Source of the DNA: Pseudomonas sp. URMO17WK12:I2
Lineage (GTDB): Bacteria; Pseudomonadota; Gammaproteobacteria; Pseudomonadales; Pseudomonadaceae
DNA length: 64,000 nucleotides
NCBI RefSeq assembly: GCF_003253735.1
Contig: NZ_QKYW01000004.1
Span: 432,326-496,325 of the forward strand
Direction of reading: 5' to 3'
Below, piece after piece: positions 1-7,686 of the stretch (position 1 is the stretch's first letter; each line of letters starts with the position of its first letter). The notes under the pieces were generated by a model. The model saw only the letters and a program-made list of their open reading frames with translations, did not search any database and was not told the DNA's origin. Both the position numbers and the translations under genes were made by a program.

Positions 1-393
1 CCCGGCCTGTTCCGGGCTGGCGCCGGCGAGAATCATCTCGATGGCGCGCTTGGTCGATGGGCCGAGCAGGTCCTGGGAGCCCTTGGCGCGCATGGCCGCT
101 TCCCAGTCGATCAGGCGCTGCGCCAGGCCGGTGGGATCGATGTGACCCTGGCCGGCAACCAGCAGCTCGCCTACCAACATCGCCTGCTCGGTATCGTCGG
201 TGATGGCGCCGGCCGGCATGTTGGGTGCAATGGGTTGATCGGCGTCGGCAGCGATCAGGCCGTCGATACGGCCGTAGCGTGCGCGGATCTGCTCGCGTGA
301 CAGCGACTGGGTCGGCATGCCGAGCGCGTCGCCCAGCGCCAGCCCGTGGAAGGCGCCGAGGGCGCGGTCTTGCGCGGTGGAAAGCTGGTTCAC
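1..393 (-). CDS. ADP-ribosylglycohydrolase (DraG-like) family protein, C-terminus beyond window
   Basis: The leftward reading frame starts with GTG at 393 and runs off the window edge, so only the N-terminal 131 residues are present. They contain the family hallmarks GLALGDALGMPTQ (near residues 16-28) and the metal-binding GAITDDTEQAM (near 63-73), as in DraG/ARH hydrolases that remove ADP-ribose from proteins or small molecules with two Mg ions. The GTG overlaps the stop of the upstream GntR gene by 4 bases (GTGA), implying translational coupling. Its substrate is unknown. Many genomic DraG homologues probably act on nucleoside-like metabolites rather than proteins. Family call is firm, role is not. 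Confidence 0.85.
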   Translation of the reverse strand, partial: MNQLSTAQDRALGAFHGLALGDALGMPTQSLSREQIRARYGRIDGLIAADADQPIAPNMPAGAITDDTEQAMLVGELLVAGQGHIDPTGLAQRLIDWEAAMRAKGSQDLLGPSTKRAIEMILAGASPEQAG

Positions 394-1103
394 TGGGCGT
401 CCCCGAAATCGAGATGAAGTTGAAAGTGCAGCGGGTCCAGGTAGCTCTCGACGCGTTCCATGAAGCGCCCGCGGCTATCGAAGGTTTCCCTGACCACCCT
501 GAGGAAGACGCTGCCCGGTGTGCGTTGCAGCTGGCTGGCCGCTTCGTCGTCGAGCGGCGCGGCACCGATCCACTGCTTGCCCTGTCCGGCGCGATAGCCG
601 TGGGCGGCCAGCGTGGCAGTCAGGGAGTCGTCGAGCAGGCCTTCCTCGACGAGGTTTTCCAGGCCGTCGCAGGCCGGAATCAGCGCACGCTCCAGCGATA
701 CCAGGCTGCCATCGGCGGCCCGCCGGCGGCGTTCGATCAGCATGAAGCGGGCGCGGCCGAATCGCTCGGCGAACTCCTCGCGCTCCACACTGGCGATGCC
801 CAGCAGCTCGGTCTGGATCTGCACGCCACCGGCGGCGAGGGCCTGCGCCCAGCCGCCACCCTGGTGCAGGGGCACGCCGTCGTAGGTGACCACGGAGCCG
901 ACGCCCGGCTGGGTACCGATATAGTTGCGCCGCTTGAGCTCGGAAAGGGCCTCGCGCAGGGTGCCGCGGCTGACATCGAATGCCGCGGCCAGCTCGTGTT
1001 CGCCGGGCAGTCGCTCGCCTGCGCCTAGCACGCCCTGCTCGATGCGTTCGGCCAGGGCACGCACAACGCGGGTTTTCTTGTCGAATCGAACCTGTCTAAT
1101 CAT
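390..1103 (-). CDS. GntR/HutC-family transcriptional regulator with UTRA ligand domain
   Basis: The protein has 237 residues from an ATG at 1103 (MIRQVRFDKK). A longer frame reaches 1190 but its extra residues look like promoter DNA. Residues about 10-70 form the GntR winged helix (LPGEHELAAAFDVSRGTLREA) and the rest matches a UTRA effector-binding domain ending in ESYLDPLHFQLHLDF. It probably represses itself and the coupled ADP-ribosylglycohydrolase gene. A GTAC-N6-GTAC palindrome sits directly in front of the ATG. A well spaced -35/-10 pair predicts transcription starting at or next to the ATG, so the mRNA may be leaderless. The ligand cannot be deduced. Confidence 0.85.
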   Translation of the reverse strand: MIRQVRFDKKTRVVRALAERIEQGVLGAGERLPGEHELAAAFDVSRGTLREALSELKRRNYIGTQPGVGSVVTYDGVPLHQGGGWAQALAAGGVQIQTELLGIASVEREEFAERFGRARFMLIERRRRAADGSLVSLERALIPACDGLENLVEEGLLDDSLTATLAAHGYRAGQGKQWIGAAPLDDEAASQLQRTPGSVFLRVVRETFDSRGRFMERVESYLDPLHFQLHLDFGDAQ

Positions 1104-1139
1104 GTACAAATTAGTACTCGCAGAATGCTTCGTTCGCAA
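1104..1139 (-). promoter_or_regulatory. Promoter and candidate operator of the GntR/UTRA gene
   Basis: On the minus strand TTGCGA (1139-1134), a 17-base spacer and TACTAA (1116-1111) form a sigma-70-like promoter. Seven bases separate the -10 from the ATG at 1103. GTAC-AAATTA-GTAC (1104-1117) overlaps the -10 and the start, a place where an autorepressor would block transcription. No Shine-Dalgarno sequence fits before the ATG. Seen directly: the motifs. Inferred: leaderless start and autoregulation. Confidence 0.45.
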
Positions 1140-1206
1140 GCGCTTTTCGGCAAAAAGGCGCGTTTCGCTGTACCTGGTAGATGCCCGCAAGCCTTGTCAG
1201 GCCATT

Positions 1207-2103
1207 TCAGCCGGGGTGGACGAAGCCGGAAAGGTGGCTGACCAGTTGGCGGGCATGGGAGGGCAGGCTTTGCCAGTCCCTGATGCACAGGCGCAATTCA
1301 CGGCTGGCCCAGCTGTCCGCGATACCGACCAGGATTAGCGGTAGTTCCTGGGCCAGCCGCGAAGCAGCGGCTTCGGGCAGCATGGCGATACCGGCGCCCT
1401 GGGCGACCAGCTGGGCGATGGCATCGAAGCTCGGCGCGCGTACCCGTACGCGCAGGGCGATGCCGGCGGCGATGGCCTTGTCCTCGATGAAGCGCTGCAT
1501 CGCCCGCTCGCCGGGCAGGCCGATATAGGGAAAGCCCAGCGCTTCAACCAGCTTGACCTGTCGGCGGCCCGCCAACTGATGGCCATGGGGCACCAGCAGC
1601 ACCAGACGGTCGTCGCGAAACGGTAATGACAGCAGCCCGCCGGTTGGCTGGTTGCCGTCGTAGACGCCCAGGTCTATTTCGCCGGCCTGCACGTCGCGCA
1701 GGATGGAGCGGCTGGTGCCTTCGGTCAGCTGCAGATCCACCTCCGGGTAATCGGCCAGGAAGGGGCCGAGCGCTGCCGGCAGAAAGGTGCTGTTGGCCAC
1801 GGTGGAGGCGCACAGCTTGAGCACCACCCGCTGCTGGCCGGACAACGCATGCAGATTGTCCTTCAACTGCTGGGTTTCGTTGAGGATGCGTTGGCAGGCT
1901 TCGAGTACCAGGCGCCCCGCCGGGGTTGGCGTCATGCCGTTGGCATTGCGGACGAACAGGATGACCTGGCAGCGCTCCTCGAACTGCCGCAGCCGGGTGC
2001 TGGCAGCCGACACCGCTACGGGAAAGGTGGCCGCGGCCTTGCTGAGACTGCCGGTCGAGGCAATGGCGACCAGCAGGCGCACATCCACGAGGTCGAAATG
2101 CAC
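1207..2103 (-). CDS. LysR-family transcriptional regulator
   Basis: The 298-residue protein has the usual LTTR length. Residues 1-60 form the winged helix (DVRLLVAIASTGSLSKAAA, then SAASTRLRQFEER) and about 90-298 a periplasmic-binding-protein-like effector domain (LKLCASTVANSTFLPAALG...). The start is a GTG at 2103 with GGAG about 7 bases upstream. It is divergent from the EamA transporter beginning at 2206, and LTTRs commonly control the divergent neighbour, so it is likely to regulate that exporter. The effector is unknown. Confidence 0.9.
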   Translation of the reverse strand: MHFDLVDVRLLVAIASTGSLSKAAATFPVAVSAASTRLRQFEERCQVILFVRNANGMTPTPAGRLVLEACQRILNETQQLKDNLHALSGQQRVVLKLCASTVANSTFLPAALGPFLADYPEVDLQLTEGTSRSILRDVQAGEIDLGVYDGNQPTGGLLSLPFRDDRLVLLVPHGHQLAGRRQVKLVEALGFPYIGLPGERAMQRFIEDKAIAAGIALRVRVRAPSFDAIAQLVAQGAGIAMLPEAAASRLAQELPLILVGIADSWASRELRLCIRDWQSLPSHARQLVSHLSGFVHPG

Positions 2104-2143
2104 AGGGGTTCTCCAAAACAGAAGGCAGCCTTAGGGAAATACC

Positions 2144-2175
2144 TATTCTTGGCTGGCGTCATTCGGCTCAGAATA
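2144..2175. promoter_or_regulatory. Inverted repeats in the LysR/EamA intergenic region
   Basis: Between the divergent starts, TATTCT (2144-2149) and AGAATA (2170-2175) are inverted copies, and ATTC-N6-GAAT lies inside (2161-2174). Placement and symmetry suit a LysR-type recognition/activation site. No binding evidence exists and the inner match to the T-N11-A rule is only approximate. Confidence 0.3.
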
Positions 2176-2205
2176 ACCATTCCCTGCCCCAGATCCAGGC
2201 CGAAA

Positions 2206-3177
2206 ATGAAGCCCTCCGCGTTTTTTCAACGCTGCGCCGGTAACGGCAGCCTGTTCGCCATCCTTGCTGCTGCCGGTTTCAGCATGAAGGCGATCTTCGT
2301 CAAACTGGCCTACGCCGCCGCCCCGGTGGAGGCGATCACCCTGTTGGCGATGCGTATGACCCTCGCCCTGCCGCCGTTCCTGTGGCTGGTCTGGTTGAGC
2401 CGCAGCGGCGTCGGTGGGCGCTTCACGCTGGCCGATGGCGCCCGCGTGGTGGTGCTGGCGCTGTTCGGCTATTACCTGTCGAGCCTGTTCGATTTCTACG
2501 GTTTGCAGTACATCAGCGCGGGTCTGGAGCGGCTGATCCTGTTCACCTACCCGACCCTGGTGCTGGTGTTCCAGATGATCGCCTTTCGCGAACGCCCCAG
2601 CCGCCGCACGCTGCTGGCGATGGCGGTCTGTTACCTGGGGCTTGGCGTGGCGCTGATCCACGACATCGGCGCCACCGACATGGGCAGCCAGGTGATCATC
2701 GGCTCGCTCTGGGTGTTCGCCAGTGCCGTGACCTACGCGCTGTACTACCTGGGCACCGGGATGATGGTGAAACGCCTCGGCTCGATGCGCCTGGCCGGGC
2801 TGGCCGGCAGCGCGTCGTCGCTGATGGTGCTGGCGCACTTCGCCGTTACCGAGCCACTTGGCAGCCTGCTGGCACAGCCGGCCCAGGTATGGCTGTGCGC
2901 CGCGCTGATGGCACTGATCTCCACGGTGCTGCCGGTGTACTGGATGGCCCTGGCGATCCAGCGCATCGGCACCACCCATACCGCCGCCGTCGGCAATCTT
3001 GGCCCGGTGCTGACCATCTTCGCTGCCTGGGCGCTGCTCGGCGAAGCCATCTCGTCGTATCAGATGGCCGGGCTGGCGCTGGTGATGTTCGGTATCTGGC
3101 AGCTCAAGCCGGGCACGGCGAAGAAGGCCGTGGTTGCAGAAGTGGCGGGGGCGGGCAAGCCGAGTTCGGTGGGTTGA
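2206..3177 (+). CDS. EamA/DMT-superfamily transporter
   Basis: A 323-residue inner-membrane protein starting MKPSAFFQRC. An upstream in-frame extension to 1849 lies in the LysR gene and is rejected. It has about ten hydrophobic segments arranged as two EamA repeats (one from about residue 15, one from about 160, the second holding the YWMALAIQRIGTTHTAAVGNL helices and a GEAISSYQMAGLALV ending). This is the drug/metabolite transporter fold, usually proton-driven efflux of amino acids or related metabolites. It is divergent from a LysR regulator. Substrate is unknown. Confidence 0.88.
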   Translation: MKPSAFFQRCAGNGSLFAILAAAGFSMKAIFVKLAYAAAPVEAITLLAMRMTLALPPFLWLVWLSRSGVGGRFTLADGARVVVLALFGYYLSSLFDFYGLQYISAGLERLILFTYPTLVLVFQMIAFRERPSRRTLLAMAVCYLGLGVALIHDIGATDMGSQVIIGSLWVFASAVTYALYYLGTGMMVKRLGSMRLAGLAGSASSLMVLAHFAVTEPLGSLLAQPAQVWLCAALMALISTVLPVYWMALAIQRIGTTHTAAVGNLGPVLTIFAAWALLGEAISSYQMAGLALVMFGIWQLKPGTAKKAVVAEVAGAGKPSSVG

Positions 3178-3672
3178 TCGGGGCCGTGGGGGAAGGGCTG
3201 CTACAAGGCAAAAGCGGACGGTCATCGCTGGCTTTGTAATGTCTTTCTTGCGCAAAAGTAACTGACGACGCCAATCGCCCCTTCAGGAGGCCGAGTGGAA
3301 TCGTTGTGGAGAGGGCCGGGCGGGCAGCCTTGAGCGACATGGATGTCGCGAGAGCCGCGATGGGCCAAGGATGGCCCTTCGTGGGGGGCCGCCTAGGTCG
3401 TGCCCTCGGAACAATGATGAAGCGAGGGAACCTCGGCGAAGCCGGGGCCGGATGGCGGGGCTAGACCTTTTGGTTTCTTTTGGCGGGGCCGGCCATCCGG
3501 GCGATGCCAAAAGAAACCCGCTCGACAGAGCGGAACCGAGCGCACAGGCAACTCGGTAATGCTGGCGGGCTCATTCTGGAGGGATGGGCTATGTCCATTA
3601 TTTTCGCGGGCATGGCCCGCTCCCACAGATAGAGGTCTTACGTCCGCTTTCGCCACATAGCAGTACAACGCG
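3178..3672. other. 495-base intergenic region with repeats, no gene seen
   Basis: Contains a 13-bp inverted repeat (GGTTTCTTTTGGC at 3472-3484 against GCCAAAAGAAACC at 3506-3518) and a single REP-like half (about 3603-3630, CGCGGGCATGGCCCGCTCCCACA) matching copies near 15252 and 27868. The string GGCTGCTACAAGGCAAAAGC near 3197 recurs near 15055. Short open frames here have no recognisable protein content. The EamA gene and the Nudix gene converge on this region, a common place for Pseudomonas intergenic repeats. Confidence 0.6.
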
Positions 3673-4236
3673 CTAGCGAATGAAGTGCACCTTGCCGGTA
3701 TCGTCGCTACCCATGTAGATGCCGTAGCTGCCCGTCTCGCGCTCGGCGATATAGCGCTCCAGAATCTGGCGGATGGCCGGGTAGTAGATCTGTTCCCAGG
3801 GAATGTCCTCGGGGGCGAAGAAGCGTCGGGCCGAGGTTTCGCTGCCGAAGTAGCCGGTGTCGTGCAGCAGCCTGGCACGGAAGATCAGGTACACCTCGCT
3901 GATCGCCGGTACGCTGAAGATCGAATAGGGGCAGGTGATTTCCGCCACCACGCCGGCTTCCTCGCGCACTTCGCGCAGCGCCGCCTCTTCGGTGGTTTCA
4001 CCGTTTTCCATGAAGCCGGCCGGTAGCGTCCAGGTGCCGATGCGTGGCGCGATGGCGCGTTGGCACAGCAGATAGCGGCCGTCCTGCTCGATGATGCAGC
4101 CGGTGATGATCTTTGGGTTTTCGTAGTGGATGTGCCCGCAACCGCTGCACACCAGGCGGTGGTGGTCATCGCCGGCCGGGCGACGCCGCTCCAGCGTCGC
4201 GCTGCCGCATTGAGTACAGAAGCGCGGGCTGGGCAT
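3673..4236 (-). CDS. Zinc-ribbon Nudix hydrolase
   Basis: 187 residues. An N-terminal zinc ribbon (C8-x2-C11 and C30-x2-C33) precedes a Nudix domain with the box GFMENGETTEEAALREVREE-AG-V, which has the catalytic REVREE glutamates. The architecture resembles NudC-type enzymes, but it lacks NudC's N-terminal domain and its substrate is not predictable; nucleotide-sugar or dinucleotide diphosphates are typical. It is the last gene of the leftward operon starting at 10602, only 5 bases after the GntR/FCD gene, so it is probably co-transcribed. Its presence in a catabolic operon is unexplained. Confidence 0.88.
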   Translation of the reverse strand: MPSPRFCTQCGSATLERRRPAGDDHHRLVCSGCGHIHYENPKIITGCIIEQDGRYLLCQRAIAPRIGTWTLPAGFMENGETTEEAALREVREEAGVVAEITCPYSIFSVPAISEVYLIFRARLLHDTGYFGSETSARRFFAPEDIPWEQIYYPAIRQILERYIAERETGSYGIYMGSDDTGKVHFIR

Positions 4237-4241
4237 GGCGG

Positions 4242-5027
4242 TCAGCGTCCGATACGCGGATCTTTGAGGCCGATGGGCGCGACGATATCGCGGGCCTTGG
4301 CACCTTCCTGCTTGGCTTCCAGGTACTCCAGAGCGACCTTGGCCGCCGCGCGCACGTGGTCTACCGAGGCCTGGTGGGCGGCGATCGGATCACCGCTCTT
4401 GATCGCCTCGACCATGCGCTCCATTTCCTGGTTGCTGGTGCTGCGGCGGTTGCTCTGCGATACCGAGGTGGCGCGCAGGTAGCTGATGCGCGCCTGCAAC
4501 TGGCGCAGCTGGGTGGCCGCCGCTTCGTTGCCGCAGCCCTCGAGCAGCACGTTGTAGAACTCCTGCACCGATTCCAGCACGTCGGGCAGCTCGCCCTCTT
4601 CAAGGGTCTGGCGGTTGTTTTCCAGGGCGCGTTCCAGGGCGCGGATGTCCTTGGCGCGGGCGCGCAGGGTGAACAGCTGGACGATCATGCCTTCCAGCGC
4701 GCAGCGCAGCTCGTAGAGGTCGCAGGCATCTTCCAGGGTGATGATCGCCACCCGCGGGCCCTTGGCGTCGGCGAATTCCACCAGGCCTTCGGATTCCAGA
4801 TGGCGCAGCGCCTCGCGCACCGAGGTGCGGCTGACGCCCAGGCGGTCACAGAGGTCGCGCTCCACCAGACGGTCGCCGGGCAGCAGCTGGAAGTTCATGA
4901 TGGCGCTGCGCAGCTTGTCCAGAACGATTTCCCGCAGGGTCACGGGATTGCGGTTGACCTTGAAGCTGTCGTCGATCGGCTGGCGTTTCATGGTTGGTGC
5001 TCGCGTTATAGGTATGGGCGCACTCAT
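4242..5027 (-). CDS. GntR-family regulator, FadR/FCD subfamily
   Basis: 261 residues from an ATG at 5027 with AAGG 7 bases upstream (a second ATG at 4991, MKRQPIDD, lacks a good site). Residues about 35-95 are the winged helix (LREIVLDKLRSAIMN, then LGVSRTSVREALRHLESEGL). The C-terminal half is a helical FCD domain with YELRCALEG and the late HQASVDHVRAA metal/ligand-binding histidine segment. It sits inside the catabolic operon and is the natural regulator of it. A perfect TGGTATACCA palindrome before the first gene (10636-10645) is its likely operator. Confidence 0.9.
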   Translation of the reverse strand: MSAPIPITRAPTMKRQPIDDSFKVNRNPVTLREIVLDKLRSAIMNFQLLPGDRLVERDLCDRLGVSRTSVREALRHLESEGLVEFADAKGPRVAIITLEDACDLYELRCALEGMIVQLFTLRARAKDIRALERALENNRQTLEEGELPDVLESVQEFYNVLLEGCGNEAAATQLRQLQARISYLRATSVSQSNRRSTSNQEMERMVEAIKSGDPIAAHQASVDHVRAAAKVALEYLEAKQEGAKARDIVAPIGLKDPRIGR

Positions 5028-5044
5028 CGCATTGCCTTGGCCGC

Positions 5045-5443
5045 TTATGCCTCGGGTTTCTGCTGCTCGGCATCCGCTTCGGCGAAGGCTTCGCGGGCGA
5101 TGCGGAAGCTGTCGACCGCGGCAGGCACGCCACAGTAGATACCGACCTGCAGCAGAATCTCGCGGATCTGCTCGCGGCTGAGGCCGTTACGCAGGGCGCC
5201 GCGAATGTGCAGCTTCAGTTCGTGCGGGCGATTGAGCGCGGAAATCATGGCCAAGTTTATCATGCTGCGTTCCTGCATCGATAAGCCTTCCCGGCCCCAC
5301 ACGTGCCCCCAGCAGTATTCGGTGACCAGTTCCTGCAGCGGGCGGTTGAAGTCGTCGGCGTTTTCCACCGAGCGCTTCACGTAGGCTTCGCCCAGCACCT
5401 GGGTGCGAATCTCCAGGCCTTTCTCGTACTTGTCGTTGCTCAT
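5045..5443 (-). CDS. Carboxymuconolactone decarboxylase (CMD)/AhpD-like family protein
   Basis: 132 residues, the usual length for single-domain CMD proteins such as PcaC. The family core is visible: ELVTEYCWGHVWGREGLSMQERSMINLAM, then NRPHELKLHIRGALRNGLSREQIREILLQ and GVPAAVDSFRIAREA. It has a good Shine-Dalgarno (GGGAG) before the ATG. It lies 17 bases upstream of the GntR/FCD gene. The family includes gamma-carboxymuconolactone decarboxylase and peroxidase-like enzymes. The CxxC pair of AhpD is absent, so a decarboxylase or ring-derived-lactone role is more likely. No protocatechuate genes are nearby, so I do not call it PcaC. Confidence 0.85.
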   Translation of the reverse strand: MSNDKYEKGLEIRTQVLGEAYVKRSVENADDFNRPLQELVTEYCWGHVWGREGLSMQERSMINLAMISALNRPHELKLHIRGALRNGLSREQIREILLQVGIYCGVPAAVDSFRIAREAFAEADAEQQKPEA

Positions 5444-5480
5444 GTCGGTTCTCCCGGTTTAATTCGCAGTGAGGCCGCTG

Positions 5481-5602
5481 TAAGGCGATAGCGGACCTTC
5501 GGTTTGGTGGGCTGAAGCCCACCCTACAGCCGCGCATCTAGCCGTAGGGTGGGCTTTAGCCCACCAATTGGTCCCCGACTACGAACGGCGGCTATCGCCT
5601 TA
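5481..5602. repeat. Nested palindromic repeat pair (REP/BIME-like)
   Basis: Outer arms TAAGGCGATAGC (5481-5492) and GCTATCGCCTTA (5591-5602) enclose two smaller palindromes, GGTGGGCTGAAGCCCACC with CCTAC (about 5506-5526) and GTAGGGTGGGCTTTAGCCCACC (about 5544-5565), which are inverted copies of each other. The 122-base unit lies inside an operon between the GabD-like and CMD genes and could form a large RNA structure that adjusts downstream expression. Confidence 0.75.
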
Positions 5603-5618
5603 ACCCAGTCGCCTAACC

Positions 5619-7070
5619 TCAAAGCCCACCCATCAAGGTGTATTTGATTTCCAGATAGTCGTCGATGCCATAGTGCGAGCCTTCGCGGCCCAGGCCGGAT
5701 GACTTGATGCCGCCGAAAGGCGCCACTTCCGTGGAGATCAGCCCTTCGTTGATGCCGACCATGCCATATTCCAGCGCTTCGCTCATCCGCCAGGCGCGGC
5801 CCAGGTCGCGGGTGTAGCAATAGGCGGCCAGGCCGAACTCGGTGTCGTTGGCCATGCGGATCGCCTGGGCTTCGTCGCTGAAGCGAAACACCGCCGCCAG
5901 GGGGCCGAAGGTTTCGTCGCGGGCGACCTTCATCTCGCCTGTCACTTCGGCCAGCACCGTGGGCTGGTAGAAGCCGTGGCCGAGGGCATGGCGCTCGCCG
6001 CCGCAGACAAGGCGGGCGCCTTTGCCCAGCGCATCGGCGACGTGATCGGCGACCTTGTCCACAGCCCGGTCGTTGATCAGCGGGCCTTGCTGTGCGCCGT
6101 CGCTGAAGCCATCGGCGACCTTCAGCGCACGTACGCGCTCGGCCAGGCGGGCGACGAAGGCGTCGTAAATACCGTCCTGGACCAGAAAGCGGTTCACGCA
6201 CACGCAGGTCTGCCCGGCGTTGCGGTACTTGGCGAGCATGGCGCCGTCGACCGCACGTTCCAGGTCGGCGTCATCGAAGACGATGAACGGCGCGTTGCCG
6301 CCCAGCTCCAGCGAGACCTTCTTCAGGGTGCTGGCGCACTGTTGCATGAGCAACTTGCCGATCGGCGTAGAGCCGGTGAACGACAGCTTGCGCACTTCGG
6401 CGCTGGTGCACAGCGCGTTGCCGATGGCCACCGCATCACCGGTGATCACGTTGAGCAGGCCGGCGGGCAGCCCGGCTTCTTCGGCCAGCACAGCCAGGGC
6501 CAGGGCCGAGAACGGCGTTTCCGGCGCCGGCTTGACGATGCACGGGCAGCCGGCGGCCAGCGCCGGGCCGACCTTGCGGGTGATCATCGCCGCCGGGAAA
6601 TTCCACGGCGTGATCGCGGCGACCACGCCAATCGGCTCCTTGGTGACCACGATGCGCGCATCGGGCTTGTGGCTGGGAATGGTGTCGCCGTAGATGCGCT
6701 TGGCCTCCTCGGCGAACCACTCGATAAAGCTGGCTGCGTAGAGTATTTCACCCTTGGCTTCGGCCAGCGGCTTGCCCTGCTCGAGGGTGAGGATCTCGGC
6801 CAGCGCGTCGGCGTTTTCCAGCATCAGCCCATGCCAGCGTTTGAGAATGGTGCTGCGCTCCTTGGCAGTGCGCGCCCGCCAGGCCGGCCAGGCAGCGTTG
6901 GCGGCGGCGATGGCGCGTTGTGCTTCGGCGCTGCCCATGTTGGGCACGCGGCCGATCTCCTCGCCATTGGCGGGGTTGAAGATGGCCTGGCTGCCGCCCT
7001 CATCGGCGGCCAGCCACTGGCCATCGAGGTAGGCGTGCTGGCGAAACAGTCGCGAGGCTTCGGGCGTCAT
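5619..7070 (-). CDS. gabD: NAD(P)-dependent succinate-semialdehyde dehydrogenase-type aldehyde dehydrogenase
   Basis: 483 residues, the length of GabD. Catalytic Cys289 lies in AGQTCVCVNRF, general base Glu255 in LELGG, and the oxyanion Asn in ITPWNFPAAM. The C-V-C pair (289/291) is the redox-sensitive pair known from SSADHs. The ending EVAPFGGIKSSGLGREGS with DDYLEIKY is typical of the GabD clade. It would oxidise succinate semialdehyde, or a close C4/C5 semialdehyde, to the acid. It is inside the catabolic operon without gabT, so the semialdehyde probably comes from ring or chain cleavage rather than GABA. A GGAG site precedes the ATG. Confidence 0.85.
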   Translation of the reverse strand: MTPEASRLFRQHAYLDGQWLAADEGGSQAIFNPANGEEIGRVPNMGSAEAQRAIAAANAAWPAWRARTAKERSTILKRWHGLMLENADALAEILTLEQGKPLAEAKGEILYAASFIEWFAEEAKRIYGDTIPSHKPDARIVVTKEPIGVVAAITPWNFPAAMITRKVGPALAAGCPCIVKPAPETPFSALALAVLAEEAGLPAGLLNVITGDAVAIGNALCTSAEVRKLSFTGSTPIGKLLMQQCASTLKKVSLELGGNAPFIVFDDADLERAVDGAMLAKYRNAGQTCVCVNRFLVQDGIYDAFVARLAERVRALKVADGFSDGAQQGPLINDRAVDKVADHVADALGKGARLVCGGERHALGHGFYQPTVLAEVTGEMKVARDETFGPLAAVFRFSDEAQAIRMANDTEFGLAAYCYTRDLGRAWRMSEALEYGMVGINEGLISTEVAPFGGIKSSGLGREGSHYGIDDYLEIKYTLMGGL

Positions 7071-7180
7071 GGCGGCTCCAGAACAAAACAGGCCGTGCTC
7101 GAGGGTGGGTGAGCACGGCCAAAGAAAAGATTACGCAGCGCGGCGACCATCCGCCCATGGCAGGCCGATGGTCAGCTCGC

Positions 7181-7666
7181 TCAGGCGAATGCCGGCAGGG
7201 CGCCGAGCTTGCCGCGGTGATAGATCATCGGCACCGGGGCTTCCTCGGGCAGGATCAGGTTCTTCACCGCGCCGACCATGATGGCGTGGTCGCCACCGTC
7301 ATATTCGCGCCACAGCTCGCATTCGATGATCGCTGCAGCGTTATCGAGCAGCGGGTTGCCCAGCTCGCTGAGCGTCCACTCGATACCGGCGGCCTTGTCC
7401 TTGCCCTTGCCGGCGAAGGCGTAGGCTTCCTTCTGTTGCTCGGCCGACAGCAGGTGGATGGCGAAGCGCTTGCTGTCGCGCAGCACCGGATAGGAATCGG
7501 AGCTGTAGTTGGGGCAGAACAGCACCAGTGCCGGGTCGATGGACAGCGCGCTGAAGGCGCTGGCGGTGATGCCGACGATGCCTCCATCGGGGTCCAGGGT
7601 GGTGACGATGGTCACGCCGGAGGGGAAGGCGGCCATGACGGATTTGTACAGTCCGGGTTCGATCAT
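7181..7666 (-). CDS. Flavin reductase-like protein (HpaC/FRED family)
   Basis: 161 residues from ATG 7666, preceded by GAGGA 8 bases upstream; a longer frame to 7738 is out of register with the Shine-Dalgarno. The family pattern is YKSVMAAFPSGVTIVTT, GITASAFSALSIDPALVLFCP and FAIHLLSAEQQ. Such proteins use NAD(P)H to reduce FMN/FAD for a separate flavin-dependent monooxygenase. No such oxygenase is encoded in this operon, so either it is elsewhere or the protein binds flavin for another reason. A second flavin reductase (iacG, 46202) lies in this window. Confidence 0.85.
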   Translation of the reverse strand: MIEPGLYKSVMAAFPSGVTIVTTLDPDGGIVGITASAFSALSIDPALVLFCPNYSSDSYPVLRDSKRFAIHLLSAEQQKEAYAFAGKGKDKAAGIEWTLSELGNPLLDNAAAIIECELWREYDGGDHAIMVGAVKNLILPEEAPVPMIYHRGKLGALPAFA

Positions 7667-7686
7667 TTTGCTTTTCCTCGATGCGC

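Noticed and set aside
5045..5443. Calling this gene pcaC
   Set aside because: The family fits, but no protocatechuate pathway genes are nearby and CMD proteins have varied functions.
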